Assembly: GCF_003121405.1 (NCBI RefSeq)
Contig: NZ_QBUY01000021.1
Location: forward strand, 1 to 64,000
Length of the DNA: 64,000 nt
Source of the DNA: Paraburkholderia sp. C35
GTDB taxonomy: Bacteria; Pseudomonadota; Gammaproteobacteria; Burkholderiales; Burkholderiaceae
Direction: 5' to 3'
In this document: positions 1 to 8,598 of the stretch, one piece after another
Layout: each line of letters opens with the position of its first letter
Position numbering within the stretch: position 1 is the first letter of the stretch
Program-made: the position numbers and the translations under genes
The notes under the pieces: generated by a model
The model's input: the letters and a program-made list of their open reading frames with translations, nothing else
The model's database searches: none
Told to the model about the DNA's origin: nothing

Positions 1-617
1 GGCATGCGGCCTTGCGTCCACAGATCGAGCAGATCGGTACGCAGCGTTTCCGCCGTCAGCACGTCGAGCGCGGAGAATGGCTCGTCCATCAGCAGCAAGG
101 TCGGATCGACCACCAGCGCACGCGCAAAACCGACGCGCTGACGCATACCGCCCGACAACTCACGCGGATACGCATTCTCGAAACCGTCCAGACCGATCAG
201 ATCGATGGCGGCCAGCGCGCGCTCGCGACGCTCGCGCGCGCCAACGCCGAGCGCTTCGAGCCCCGCTTCCACGTTCTGCTGCACGGTCAGCCACGGAAAC
301 AGCGCGAAGGTTTGAAACACCATCGCGACACCTTCGGCTGGCCCTCTGAGCGGCTTGCTCATATACGTGACGTCGCCGCTCGTCGGCTCGATCAGCCCGG
401 CGATAATGCGCAACAGCGTCGATTTGCCCGACCCGGAGCGGCCCAGCAGGCCGACGATCTCACCTTCGCGCAACGACAGGTTCACGCCGTCGAGCACGAG
501 CAGTTCGCCCTGCCCCTTGTCGAAGCCGCGCATGACGTTCTCGAGGTGCATCACTTCGTCGCCGAGGCGCGGCGCATACTCGAGTACATCGGCCTTCACG
601 GCATGGAGATTTTCCAT
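1..617 (-). CDS. ABC transporter ATP-binding protein, nitrate/sulfonate/taurine type (3' part missing)
   Basis: The minus-strand frame is open from an ATG at 617 to the left edge, giving the first 205 residues of an ABC ATPase. Visible motifs are a Walker A (GRSGSGKST), a Q-loop in FQTFALFPW, the signature LSGGMRQRV and a Walker B (LLLMDEP) followed by SALD. The Q-loop region and overall spacing match the TauB/SsuB/NrtD class, which energises uptake of nitrate, sulfonates, taurine or similar small anions from the inner face of the membrane. The C-terminal part, and any permease or binding-protein genes downstream, lie outside the window, so the substrate cannot be named. The gene follows the DUF2252 gene on the same strand after 195 bases. 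Confidence 0.9.
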   Translation of the reverse strand, partial: MENLHAVKADVLEYAPRLGDEVMHLENVMRGFDKGQGELLVLDGVNLSLREGEIVGLLGRSGSGKSTLLRIIAGLIEPTSGDVTYMSKPLRGPAEGVAMVFQTFALFPWLTVQQNVEAGLEALGVGARERRERALAAIDLIGLDGFENAYPRELSGGMRQRVGFARALVVDPTLLLMDEPFSALDVLTAETLRTDLLDLWTQGRM

Positions 618-812
618 TGTGTTCACTCTCAGTCGATTCGCACCCGGGAATGAGTCAACACGAGCGTCCTCGCTATGATGCAGACTGTTTGTGACTCGAC
701 GATTTGCATGACTGAACAAATAGCTTTCATCGACGACAATCAGCATGCTCTTACTTCAAACACAGAAGACTTCCGCAGATACACAGAACGGGAAATGCGT
801 AGAGATCGCCCG

Positions 813-2207
813 CTACGCGTTCAATATGGCCTGCACGCGGCCCGCCTTAACGGCGGCTTTCAATGCACGCCAGTCGGCCTCGTTCTGCTCTGCATATGCC
901 AGCGCGAATCGCTCGATCGCTTCATCGAACGCTGACGATTTGCCGACATAGCCCGCGATCAACGCGGGATCGCCTGCTTTCGCCATCGACTGGGCCAGTG
1001 CCGTGCCGCACGACACCGCATACTCGGAGAGATCTTCTACATCGAAGGTGGCGAAGTCGAAAGCGCCTTTCATGTCGCGTAGCTGGCGCACGTAGAAGTC
1101 GCCGCCTGTGTGCTGCATCTTGGACCAGCCGAGAAAGATGTCGCTGGCCGATTGAAGCAGACGCTGCCCCGTCACCACGCGCTGGCCATGATTGCGATAC
1201 TGGCTGGCGGGCAGATACCCTTCCAGCACGGACGCCCTCGCTTCCTTGAGCTGAAGGAAAAGCGGACACTCGCCATCTGCCATGAACAGCGCCTCGTAGC
1301 AGCGCGTGCCCACCGACCCGACGCCCACTACCCGGATCGCGACATCGACCAGTTCGTAACGGTCGAAGAGCGCGCGCCGCTCATCAGGCAGCGTCAGCCG
1401 GTAATCGGCAAAGAAACGGCGGACCATATCGTCATACTGCTTGCGTTCCCGCTTGCCTTCTACGGGGATGTGGTACACCAGCGGCCGCGCCTCGCGGATC
1501 TGCAGCTTGCCATTCACCATCTCCGTCGCGTGACTCATCACGGAGCGCGATGACTGCAGGCGTGCTTTGTCGATGACAGCCAGTTCCTTTTGCCGCTCTT
1601 CGGCGGTATCGGCGAGTTCGAGCAGCGTCGTGGCCCTGAACTGGTAGTACCAGACATCGAGCGTGTCCATTTTGGCGAACGCGGCAATGCGCTGCCGGAA
1701 CGTCTCGCACAGGCGCCGCACGATCGCGCGTTGATCGCGGGTGACGAAGCCGCGCTCTCGGGCCGCGATCACGAATGAAGCCGCCAGCCTGCGCATGTCC
1801 CAGTCGAACGGTCCTGGCAGCGTTTCATCGAAATCGTTGGGCCCGAACAGAATGCGCCGCTCGGGACTCGCAAACAGCCCGAAGTTGGCCAGATGCGCAT
1901 CGCCACCGAGTTGCACGGTGATATCCGAGTGCGGCAAGCTGGCCAGATCGAATGCCATGACTGGCGCAGACCCGCGATAGAACGCAAACGGATTCGCGAG
2001 CATGCGGCCATAGCGAATCGGTATCAGTTCGGGTACGCGCCCCGCGTTCGATGCTTCGAGCAACACGATCGGATCGCGCTTTTCAAGCTTGCAATCCGCA
2101 AGCTTTTCTCGCGAGACCTTCTTGCGTGCGGCCTTGCCGAGATTGATTCGCGTTGTCAGTGAGCCGCGGCCTGCGAAGAGGCCGGAGATATCCTGTTCTG
2201 TCGTCAT
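813..2207 (-). CDS. DUF2252 domain-containing protein
   Basis: This 464-residue protein matches the DUF2252 family along its full length. Typical blocks are RYGRMLANPFAFYRG near residue 65, GDAHLANFG near 100 and the acidic FGPNDFDE stretch near 120, followed by FDWDMRRLAASF. The GDxHxxNF and DFDE motifs resemble the catalytic and metal-binding loops of aminoglycoside-phosphotransferase-like kinases, so a kinase-like fold is likely, but no substrate is established for the family. No signal peptide or membrane segment is seen, so it should be cytoplasmic. The start is the ATG at 2207; only a weak ribosome-binding site precedes it. It stands alone on the minus strand ahead of the ABC ATPase gene, and a functional link between them is not evident. 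Confidence 0.85.
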   Translation of the reverse strand: MTTEQDISGLFAGRGSLTTRINLGKAARKKVSREKLADCKLEKRDPIVLLEASNAGRVPELIPIRYGRMLANPFAFYRGSAPVMAFDLASLPHSDITVQLGGDAHLANFGLFASPERRILFGPNDFDETLPGPFDWDMRRLAASFVIAARERGFVTRDQRAIVRRLCETFRQRIAAFAKMDTLDVWYYQFRATTLLELADTAEERQKELAVIDKARLQSSRSVMSHATEMVNGKLQIREARPLVYHIPVEGKRERKQYDDMVRRFFADYRLTLPDERRALFDRYELVDVAIRVVGVGSVGTRCYEALFMADGECPLFLQLKEARASVLEGYLPASQYRNHGQRVVTGQRLLQSASDIFLGWSKMQHTGGDFYVRQLRDMKGAFDFATFDVEDLSEYAVSCGTALAQSMAKAGDPALIAGYVGKSSAFDEAIERFALAYAEQNEADWRALKAAVKAGRVQAILNA

Positions 2208-2477
2208 TGTGTGGATCGTCGAGTTCTTTCAACGCTTTGATGTGCGCGCACAGGGTCGGTTCCCAGTATGGCCCGATTCCTGTTTCGGCGATGACGATGC
2301 GGCGTGGAGAAGCGATTACAGTGCGGGGACGCGCGAACGCAGCAACAGATGCAAACATGCGTGTTTTGGACGGACGGGCGTGCTACCCGTGTCTTCAGAG
2401 AAAACAGAACAGCATCCCCCGCCGTCTCGCATCAAGACGGCAGGTTCTGCATATGTGGCCTGACGGCCGAAAACTGC

Positions 2478-2783
2478 TTAAGACCCGCCGAAAAACACCG
2501 GCTTCATTCCACTCGTGCTGGCGGGACGCCCCATTTGCGACGAACCGTTGGTGGCAGGGCCGTAGCCGCTGTTCTGCGCTCCCGCGCCCATATCGGCGGT
2601 CGGCAGGTTGGATGGAAAATCGACAGTATTCGCATTGGCCGGATTGAAGCCGGCCTGTTGAAGCTGGGCAAGCTCGGCTTCCACTTGCGCGCGGGTCAGC
2701 GATCCTTCCGACTGAGCCATCGATACCATCGGCGCAGCAATGACGGCGACCGCGCAAACTGCCTGGACTAACGTCTTCATCAT
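2478..2783 (-). CDS. DUF4148 domain-containing small exported protein
   Basis: This 101-residue protein has a cleavable-type signal peptide (about residues 1-24, ending near SMAQS) and then the short segment LTRAQVEAELAQLQQAGFNP, the hallmark of DUF4148 proteins, which are abundant in Burkholderia and relatives. The rest is low-complexity, rich in Gly, Ser, Asn and Pro. It should be periplasmic; no biochemical role is known for the family. An AGGAG sits seven bases before the first of two adjacent ATG codons, which supports the start. It is a single gene with no obvious operon partner. Confidence 0.85.
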   Translation of the reverse strand: MMKTLVQAVCAVAVIAAPMVSMAQSEGSLTRAQVEAELAQLQQAGFNPANANTVDFPSNLPTADMGAGAQNSGYGPATNGSSQMGRPASTSGMKPVFFGGS

Positions 2784-3242
2784 GGCCTATCTCCTGGTTG
2801 CAACGGCTGGCTAACACTCCCTTCTGATAGTCAGCCGATAAAAGAGTAGACGAGCAACCCTACAGTATTCTTCATCGATTCAACGCAGAGAGTCGTGATG
2901 TGAAGCTGCACTGCTCGCGCAACAGTCGATCGTTGCAGTGCGACGCACATTGGCCCTCGCCATTTACAAAGGCATGAACGAAACGCCCGTGGCCACCTGT
3001 CACGACGACTCGTCTGCAAGCGCGCCGAAATCCTTCAAAAACCTCGCAATCGAAAATATCTCGTAAGGACTCTGACGTTGAGCATTCATACGTCGATGCT
3101 TTAATGACTTCGCACTCGCGGAGCCACTGTCCCGAGGCCTCCAGCTCTGAACGGCACCAGCAACAGGACGAGTACCTGAAGCACCTGTTTTCTGCGCGCC
3201 GCGATCATCCCCGCAAGATGAATTCCAAAAAAGGAGCCACAT
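2784..3242. other. 459-base intergenic region upstream of the phosphoesterase gene
   Basis: This gap lies between the divergent DUF4148 and phosphoesterase genes and must hold both promoters. No convincing protein-coding frame, RNA gene or repeat was seen. A single CTGTCAC half-site at 2997-3003 resembles half of a Pho box, but no second half-site is spaced correctly, so Pho control is not claimed. An AAAGGAG ribosome-binding site for the plus-strand gene is at its right end. Confidence 0.5.
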
Positions 3243-4919
3243 ATGCAATGGCGTCAGGTAGCACTGGGTTCGCTCACGGCCGCAGCATTTGCATCGACAG
3301 TCGCGTGGAGTGCCGGCAGCGACGAGCACGGCAGAGACGGACGGAACGAAACCCATACGGCAACACCTATCAAGCACCTCGTTGTGATCTATGGCGAGAA
3401 CATTTCGTTCGACCATTACTTCGCGACCTATCCGCACGCGAGCAATCCCGCGGGCGAACCGGCATTTCGCGCGCAGCCAGGCACGCCTGAAGTCAACGGC
3501 CTGTCAGGCAGCCTGCTCACAAGCAATCCCAATGCGACCAATGCGGCGAATGGGACGAGCGCGGCCAATCCGTTCCGCCTCGACCGCACGCAGGCCGCCA
3601 CCGCCGACCAGAACCACGCGTACACGGCCGAGCAGCAGGCCTACGACAACGGCGCAGCCGATCTCTTCCCCAAATTCACGGGTAAAGGCACGGCAGGCGG
3701 CGCAGGCGCGTTCGGCACGGCTGGCCAGGTAATGGGCTACTACGACGGCAACACGGTCACTGCGTTGTGGAACTACGCACAGCGCTTTGCGATGAGCGAC
3801 AACGCGTACACATCGACATATGGTCCGTCCACGCCGGGCGCACTCGAAGTGGTATCCGGCCAGACCAACGGCATGAAAGTCGTGCTGACCACCAAGCAGC
3901 CTTCCGTCGCCGGTTCGTACTATGTGAACGACGGGCAAGGCGGCTTCACGATGATCAACGACGTCGACCCGGCCAACGACATGTGCTCCAGCACCACCGA
4001 TACCGCGTTGATGAGCGGCAAGAATATCGGCGACCTGCTGAACGCACGCGACATTTCGTGGGGCGGCTTCATGGGCGGCTTCAACCTCGGCACGACGAAC
4101 AGCAACGGCACCACGGGGTGCAAGCGCAGCACGCTGTCCACTGTCGTCGGCGCTGCGACGGCCGACTATATTCCGCACCACAACTGGTTCCAGTACTACG
4201 CTTCGACGGCGAACCCGCAACATCTGCGCCCGAGCTCGATCCGTGCAATCGGCCACAGCAAGGGAAAGGACAGCAGAACGCCTGACCCCGCCAACCATCA
4301 ATACGATACGGACGACTTCTTCGACGCCGTGAAGGCCGGCAATTTCCCGGCAGTGAGCTTCCTGAAGGCACCGGCATACCAGGACGGTCACGCGGGCTAT
4401 TCCGATCCGCTCGACGAACAGGCTTTCGTCACGAAGGTGGTCAACTTCCTTCAGCAGCAGAAGGAATGGGACGACACGGCCGTCATCGTTGCATGGGACG
4501 ACTCGGATGGCTGGTACGACCATGCGTACACGATGCCGACGAGCGCCTCGTATGATTCGGTCGCCGACCAGCTGAATGCGCCGGGTATCTGCGGCACGGG
4601 TTCGGCACACAATGGCGTAGCGGGCAAACCCGTCAATGGCCGCTGCGGTCCCGGCACGCGCACGCCGTTCGTCGTGATCTCGCCGTGGGCGAAGGAAAAT
4701 CACGTCGACCATACGCTGATCGATCAGTCGTCGGTGGTGCGGTTCATCGAAGACAACTGGCTCGACGGCGAGCGTCTCGGCGGTGGATCGTTCGATGCAC
4801 ATGCCGGCAGCATCATGGGCATGTTCGACTTCAATCGGCGCGGTGATGGTCACAATCAGCGCAAACTCTTCCTCGATCCGACCACGGGTCTGCAGGTCGA
4901 GTCGCCGCCGAAGATCTGA
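3243..4919 (+). CDS. exported phosphoesterase, AcpA/phospholipase-C-like acid phosphatase
   Basis: This 558-residue protein belongs to the bacterial phosphoesterase family that includes Francisella acid phosphatase AcpA and non-haemolytic phospholipases C. A signal peptide covers about residues 1-24. The family signature follows directly: IKHLVVIYGENISFDHYFATYP near residues 42-63, where Glu-Asn and the nearby metal-binding residues form the catalytic centre. Later blocks include VSFLKAP, VIVAWDDSDGWYDH and RTPFVVISPWAK, all typical of the family. The product should hydrolyse phosphate mono- or diesters in the periplasm or outside the cell. The ribosome-binding site AAAGGAG is well placed for the ATG at 3243. 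It is monocistronic, with a strong terminator about 40 bases after the stop. Choosing between phosphatase and phospholipase is not possible from sequence alone. Confidence 0.85.
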   Translation: MQWRQVALGSLTAAAFASTVAWSAGSDEHGRDGRNETHTATPIKHLVVIYGENISFDHYFATYPHASNPAGEPAFRAQPGTPEVNGLSGSLLTSNPNATNAANGTSAANPFRLDRTQAATADQNHAYTAEQQAYDNGAADLFPKFTGKGTAGGAGAFGTAGQVMGYYDGNTVTALWNYAQRFAMSDNAYTSTYGPSTPGALEVVSGQTNGMKVVLTTKQPSVAGSYYVNDGQGGFTMINDVDPANDMCSSTTDTALMSGKNIGDLLNARDISWGGFMGGFNLGTTNSNGTTGCKRSTLSTVVGAATADYIPHHNWFQYYASTANPQHLRPSSIRAIGHSKGKDSRTPDPANHQYDTDDFFDAVKAGNFPAVSFLKAPAYQDGHAGYSDPLDEQAFVTKVVNFLQQQKEWDDTAVIVAWDDSDGWYDHAYTMPTSASYDSVADQLNAPGICGTGSAHNGVAGKPVNGRCGPGTRTPFVVISPWAKENHVDHTLIDQSSVVRFIEDNWLDGERLGGGSFDAHAGSIMGMFDFNRRGDGHNQRKLFLDPTTGLQVESPPKI

Positions 4920-4955
4920 CGCCAGCACGGCGTCGTCAATCGACGCATGACGTAG

Positions 4956-4997
4956 TGCGCCCTTGCCTGCAGATGCGGCAGCATGGGCGCATTTTTT
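4956..4997 (+). terminator. rho-independent terminator after the phosphoesterase gene
   Basis: TGCGCCC at 4956-4962 pairs with GGGCGCA at 4985-4991, with a further inner TGCC/GGCA pairing, and is followed directly by six T residues (4992-4997). This is a canonical intrinsic terminator for plus-strand transcription. Confidence 0.8.
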
Positions 4998-5191
4998 ATA
5001 CGCGAGCCCGCGACGCGTGATGCAGTATCTGTGCGAAGGCACTCACGCACAGCAGCATCGATTCGCCCGTATCGAAATGCAGCGCGCACATGACTACGGC
5101 CACTAGGAACGACAGAAAGTAAATCGCTGAAAGAAGCGTTTCGCGCTGCGGCGCCACCATCGTTGGCCTCGTTTTTCAGGTAGATAAAGCG

Positions 5192-6373
5192 CTATCCGCG
5201 CTCGATGATGTGACACACGGCGCAACCCGCGACCACACCCCAGAACGGCGAACCGATACCGAGCAAACTGAAATTGGCACTCGTCACCACGAACACGACG
5301 AGCGCGCTCATCGGATACGGCGATGAAAAGGCCGAAGCAAACGCCTTCTCCAGCACGCCGAGCATCGCCAGTCCTGCCAGCACCACGACGAAGGCAGCCG
5401 GCAGCGTAGTCAGCAGCCACACATAACCCGTCGCGCAGCATCCGATCGCGATGAACATCGCGGAGGCGATCAGTGCCGCCACATAGTGGCGGCCATACGC
5501 GCCACCCGAGACAAGGATCGCATTCGACGGTCCTGCCAGCACCGACGGACATCCACCGAACACACCCGTCAATGCCGTCAACACGCCGCTGCATAGCGTG
5601 ACGAGCTTCGACGACGTCGCATAACCCGCATTGCGGATCACTGCAATGCCCTGCGCGTTCTGCACGAACAGCACCGTGACGAGCAGAGGAATGAGCAACT
5701 GCGAAATGGCATGCAGATTGAACACGGGACTGGTCAGCATGGGCGTGGCGATCCACGCGTTGCTGCCGCCATGCGGCCAATGGAAGCCGCTGACAGGCAG
5801 CATCACCGCGCCCGCCACAACCGCGCCGATGATAGGCGGAATGGCCCGCTTACCACGACGTTCCATCCACGTGAGCACGAAGAACGCGCCGAGCATGGCC
5901 ACGCTCACCAGCGGTGCGCTCGCGGTGGCGTCGACGATTGCGAGCACGTAGCGCAGGAACAGCGCCGCGATCATCGCCATTACGACGGGCATCGGCACCC
6001 AGCGGTCGAGCACGGCGACGGCATTCGTGATGCCGAGCAGAATCAGCGTGACCGCGCAGACCAGATACGTCCCAACGGCGGTGGCGAATCCGTATTGCGC
6101 GATCACAGGCGCCACTAGCACAGCGCCGGGAATGGTCCACAGAAACAGCAGCGGCTGCTTCGTCTTCCAGCTGATGACAATGCTCGCGAGACCGTTGATC
6201 GCGAGTGCCGCAAACAGCCACGAGGACGTCTGCTGCATCGACAGGCCGCCCTGGCGTGCGGCGGCGATGATGATGGCAACGGGGCCCGTCGCCGAAAAGC
6301 TCATGCTCACGAATGCGAGCACGACATAAATGGGCCACTCCCGCTGCCGGATTGCGATGCTGGTTGAAGACAT
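5192..6373 (-). CDS. benE: BenE-family aromatic acid/proton symporter
   Basis: This 393-residue, highly hydrophobic protein with about 11-12 predicted membrane segments matches the benzoate transporter BenE family. Recognisable stretches include FSATGPVAIIIAAARQGG near the N-terminus, the GGCPSVLAGPSNAILVSG loop near residue 275, and GSPFWGVVAGC near the C-terminus. Family members import benzoate-like carboxylates with protons. It lies downstream of the pyridine-pathway genes on the same strand but behind a hairpin terminator (6502-6529), so it may have its own promoter or be reached by read-through. The neighbourhood suggests import of an aromatic or heteroaromatic carboxylate; the actual substrate is not shown. 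No benzoate dioxygenase gene is adjacent. Confidence 0.85.
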   Translation of the reverse strand: MSSTSIAIRQREWPIYVVLAFVSMSFSATGPVAIIIAAARQGGLSMQQTSSWLFAALAINGLASIVISWKTKQPLLFLWTIPGAVLVAPVIAQYGFATAVGTYLVCAVTLILLGITNAVAVLDRWVPMPVVMAMIAALFLRYVLAIVDATASAPLVSVAMLGAFFVLTWMERRGKRAIPPIIGAVVAGAVMLPVSGFHWPHGGSNAWIATPMLTSPVFNLHAISQLLIPLLVTVLFVQNAQGIAVIRNAGYATSSKLVTLCSGVLTALTGVFGGCPSVLAGPSNAILVSGGAYGRHYVAALIASAMFIAIGCCATGYVWLLTTLPAAFVVVLAGLAMLGVLEKAFASAFSSPYPMSALVVFVVTSANFSLLGIGSPFWGVVAGCAVCHIIERG

Positions 6374-6501
6374 GGATGCTTTACGTGTGGGACAAAGATC
6401 GTGAGTGCCGGCGTTGATCGCAGACAGGCCCGCAACAACAGGCCTGAATGTCTTTCGCCCGTCTCGTCATGAAGTCAACACATGCTATCAATACAAAATT
6501 C

Positions 6502-6529
6502 GGCGGACCATCCCTGCCGATAGTCCGCC
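6502..6529 (-). terminator. hairpin terminator between the binding-protein gene and benE
   Basis: GGCGGAC at 6502-6508 pairs perfectly with GTCCGCC at 6523-6529. On the minus strand the stem is followed by GAATTTTG, a short T tract. It begins just after the stop codon of the binding-protein gene and probably ends or attenuates the long upstream transcript before benE. Confidence 0.6.
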
Positions 6530-6534
6530 AGGCA

Positions 6535-7689
6535 TCAACTGCCCGCCTTCGTGACGATGGGCGACCAGGCGTTATCCTTCACCTGATAGAGCGTCGACGC
6601 AGCGTCTTTCAGATCACCGTTCGCCTCGAACACGATCTTGCCCGTCGATCCCTGATAGTCGCTCGACTTGATGGCTGCATTGAACACCTCCGGCTTCACC
6701 GAGTTCGTCTGCAGCATCGCCTTGATCGCGAGACCGGCTGCGTCGTACGCGAACGGTGCGTAGGCGAGCATGTCGGTGCCATACGTCTTCTTGAAGTCGC
6801 TCGCGAAATGCTTGCCCGCCGACGTCGATTCGAGCGGATGCCCGTACTCCCACGCCATCGCGCCCTCGGCGGCCGGACCGGCGAGCCTGATGAAATCCGC
6901 GTCCATCACGCCGCCACCGCCGACGAATTGCGTCTTCATGCCAAGCTGCCGCATGCGTTTGACGATCATCGCGGCTTGCGCGTCGAGCACGCCGCAATAC
7001 AGCAGATCGACGTTCATGCTCTTGATGTGCGTGAGTTGCGCGCTGAAATCGACGGCCTTGTCGCTGGTGAACTGCCGGTCGACGATGGTGCCGCCTGCCG
7101 CCTTTACGGCCTTTTCGAACTCCTCGGTCTCGCCCTGTCCGAATGCCGTGCGGTCGTCGAGCACGGCGATGCGCTTGGCTTTCGTCACGAGCATCGCGTA
7201 GTTGCCTGCCGCACCTGCATTCTGCGCGTCGTTGGCGATCACGCGGTACACCGTCGACAACCCAGCCTGCGTGATGGTCGGGTTGGTGGCCGACGGCGTG
7301 AGCATCGGGATACCCGCCTTCGCGTAGATCTGCGACGCGGGCAATGTCGTACCTGAATTGAAGTGCCCCACCACCACCGTCGCGCCACCGTCGACAAGCT
7401 GCTGCGCAACCTGCACGCCGATGCGCGGATCGGCCTGATCGTCACCCGACATCACTTCGAAGCGGACAGGCGTGCCGCCGATCGTCGGGTGCTTCGCGTT
7501 GGCCTCCGTCACGGCCATCTTCACACCCGCTTCGATGTCTTTGCCATACGCGGCATTGCCACCCGACATCGGCGCAACCACGCCGATCTTCACCACCGTG
7601 TCCTGTGCCTGCGCACCGACGGCGAAAACCGACAGCGCGACGCCGATCAGACATGCAACAGGACGAAGCTTGAACGCACTGGAACTCAT
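6535..7689 (-). CDS. periplasmic substrate-binding protein, branched-chain amino acid (LivK) type
   Basis: This 384-residue protein has a signal peptide (about 1-29, ending GAQAQD) and the LivK/HAAT-class fold, with VKIGVVAPMSGGNAAYGKDIEAG at the start of the mature chain and the two-lobe periplasmic-binding pattern (GHFNSGTTLPAS, VIANDAQNAGAAGNYA). Such proteins deliver amino acids, amides or aromatic carboxylates to an ABC permease. No permease or ATPase gene is next to it, so it is an orphan here and must borrow a transporter or act as a sensor. It lies 242 bases downstream of the nicF-like gene on the same strand, so the ligand may be the pathway substrate; that is an inference from position only. 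Confidence 0.85.
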   Translation of the reverse strand: MSSSAFKLRPVACLIGVALSVFAVGAQAQDTVVKIGVVAPMSGGNAAYGKDIEAGVKMAVTEANAKHPTIGGTPVRFEVMSGDDQADPRIGVQVAQQLVDGGATVVVGHFNSGTTLPASQIYAKAGIPMLTPSATNPTITQAGLSTVYRVIANDAQNAGAAGNYAMLVTKAKRIAVLDDRTAFGQGETEEFEKAVKAAGGTIVDRQFTSDKAVDFSAQLTHIKSMNVDLLYCGVLDAQAAMIVKRMRQLGMKTQFVGGGGVMDADFIRLAGPAAEGAMAWEYGHPLESTSAGKHFASDFKKTYGTDMLAYAPFAYDAAGLAIKAMLQTNSVKPEVFNAAIKSSDYQGSTGKIVFEANGDLKDAASTLYQVKDNAWSPIVTKAGS

Positions 7690-7931
7690 CTCGAATCCTT
7701 ACCAGAAAGAATGAATGAACGAAGCGAAAATCCGGACCATCCGCCGCGTGGCAGGATCCGACACCTACTGGCGAGCGCCCTTCAAGATCGTTGCGTCTCG
7801 CATTGACACTGCCCCATCGTTGGCCCGCTGTGGCAAGCCACGGCAAACCGCCGAATCCGGCGACCAGCACGTCCCCTCTTCTGCTCTTCTTCGTCTGTGG
7901 TTGTGTATCTCGTGGCCTCTCTAGTGCGCGC

Positions 7932-8567
7932 TCAACGTTGCGGCGGCAGAGCGCCGAACATTGCCAGCGCGTCGTCGCGCGGCATCACGGCGGCGTACTT
8001 CTGCGCCATGTCGAACAGATTCGCATCGTGCGGCGCGATGGCGCGATCGCCCACGCAATCGGACAGCACGAATGGCCGGAAGCCGTACTGCATCGCATCG
8101 ACGACACTCGCGCGCACACAGCCACTCGTCACCGCGCCCGCGATGACCAGCGTGCGCACGCCACGATGCGCGAGCCATGCGGCGAGCGACGTACCGAAGA
8201 ACGCCGACGGCACCGATTTGCGTACGACCAGTTCGCCGTCACGCGGTGCGAGCTCGGGGACGATCGCGCTGTTGTGCGCATGTTCCTTCAGCGTCAGCAT
8301 GCCCGGCACCTTGAGCGAGAACACGTTGTGATCCGCGTCGTCATCGGCGTAGACAATGCGTGTGTGGGCAACAGGCCAGCGCTGTGCGCGCGCATGAGCC
8401 AGCAGCGGCACCGTGCGTTCGATCGCGGCGGGAATGTTGCCGCCACCGAACACCTCGGGATCGGCGAAGCCGTTCACGAAATCGATGATCAGCAGCGCGA
8501 CTGGCGCGAGCGGTTCGAGCGTCGAGCCGAAGCCCTGGCGGCGGTAGGTGTCGAGTTCTGTGGACAT
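7932..8567 (-). CDS. nicF: maleamate amidohydrolase (NicF-like cysteine hydrolase)
   Basis: This 211-residue isochorismatase-family hydrolase carries the expected catalytic triad: Asp29 (LLIIDF), Lys117 (VVRKSVPSAF) and Cys150 (AVTSGCVRAS). In the nicotinate pathway NicF hydrolyses maleamate to maleate and ammonia in the cytoplasm. The assignment over the general family rests on its neighbours: NicX-, NicD- and NicE-like genes, encoding the flanking steps, lie directly upstream in one transcription unit. N-carbamoylsarcosine amidase is the nearest alternative name from family membership alone. It starts 31 bases after the nicX-like stop. Confidence 0.85.
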   Translation of the reverse strand: MSTELDTYRRQGFGSTLEPLAPVALLIIDFVNGFADPEVFGGGNIPAAIERTVPLLAHARAQRWPVAHTRIVYADDDADHNVFSLKVPGMLTLKEHAHNSAIVPELAPRDGELVVRKSVPSAFFGTSLAAWLAHRGVRTLVIAGAVTSGCVRASVVDAMQYGFRPFVLSDCVGDRAIAPHDANLFDMAQKYAAVMPRDDALAMFGALPPQR

Positions 8568-8598
8568 GATGTCGGATGTTGAAATGCCATGAATGCGG

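Noticed and set aside
2997..3003. Pho-box-like CTGTCAC upstream of the phosphoesterase
   Set aside because: Only one half-site is present; a Pho box needs two at an 11-base spacing.
3504..5042. 512-residue frame antisense to the phosphoesterase
   Set aside because: It is a mirror of a well-supported gene and runs through its terminator; composition is arginine-rich and no family is seen.
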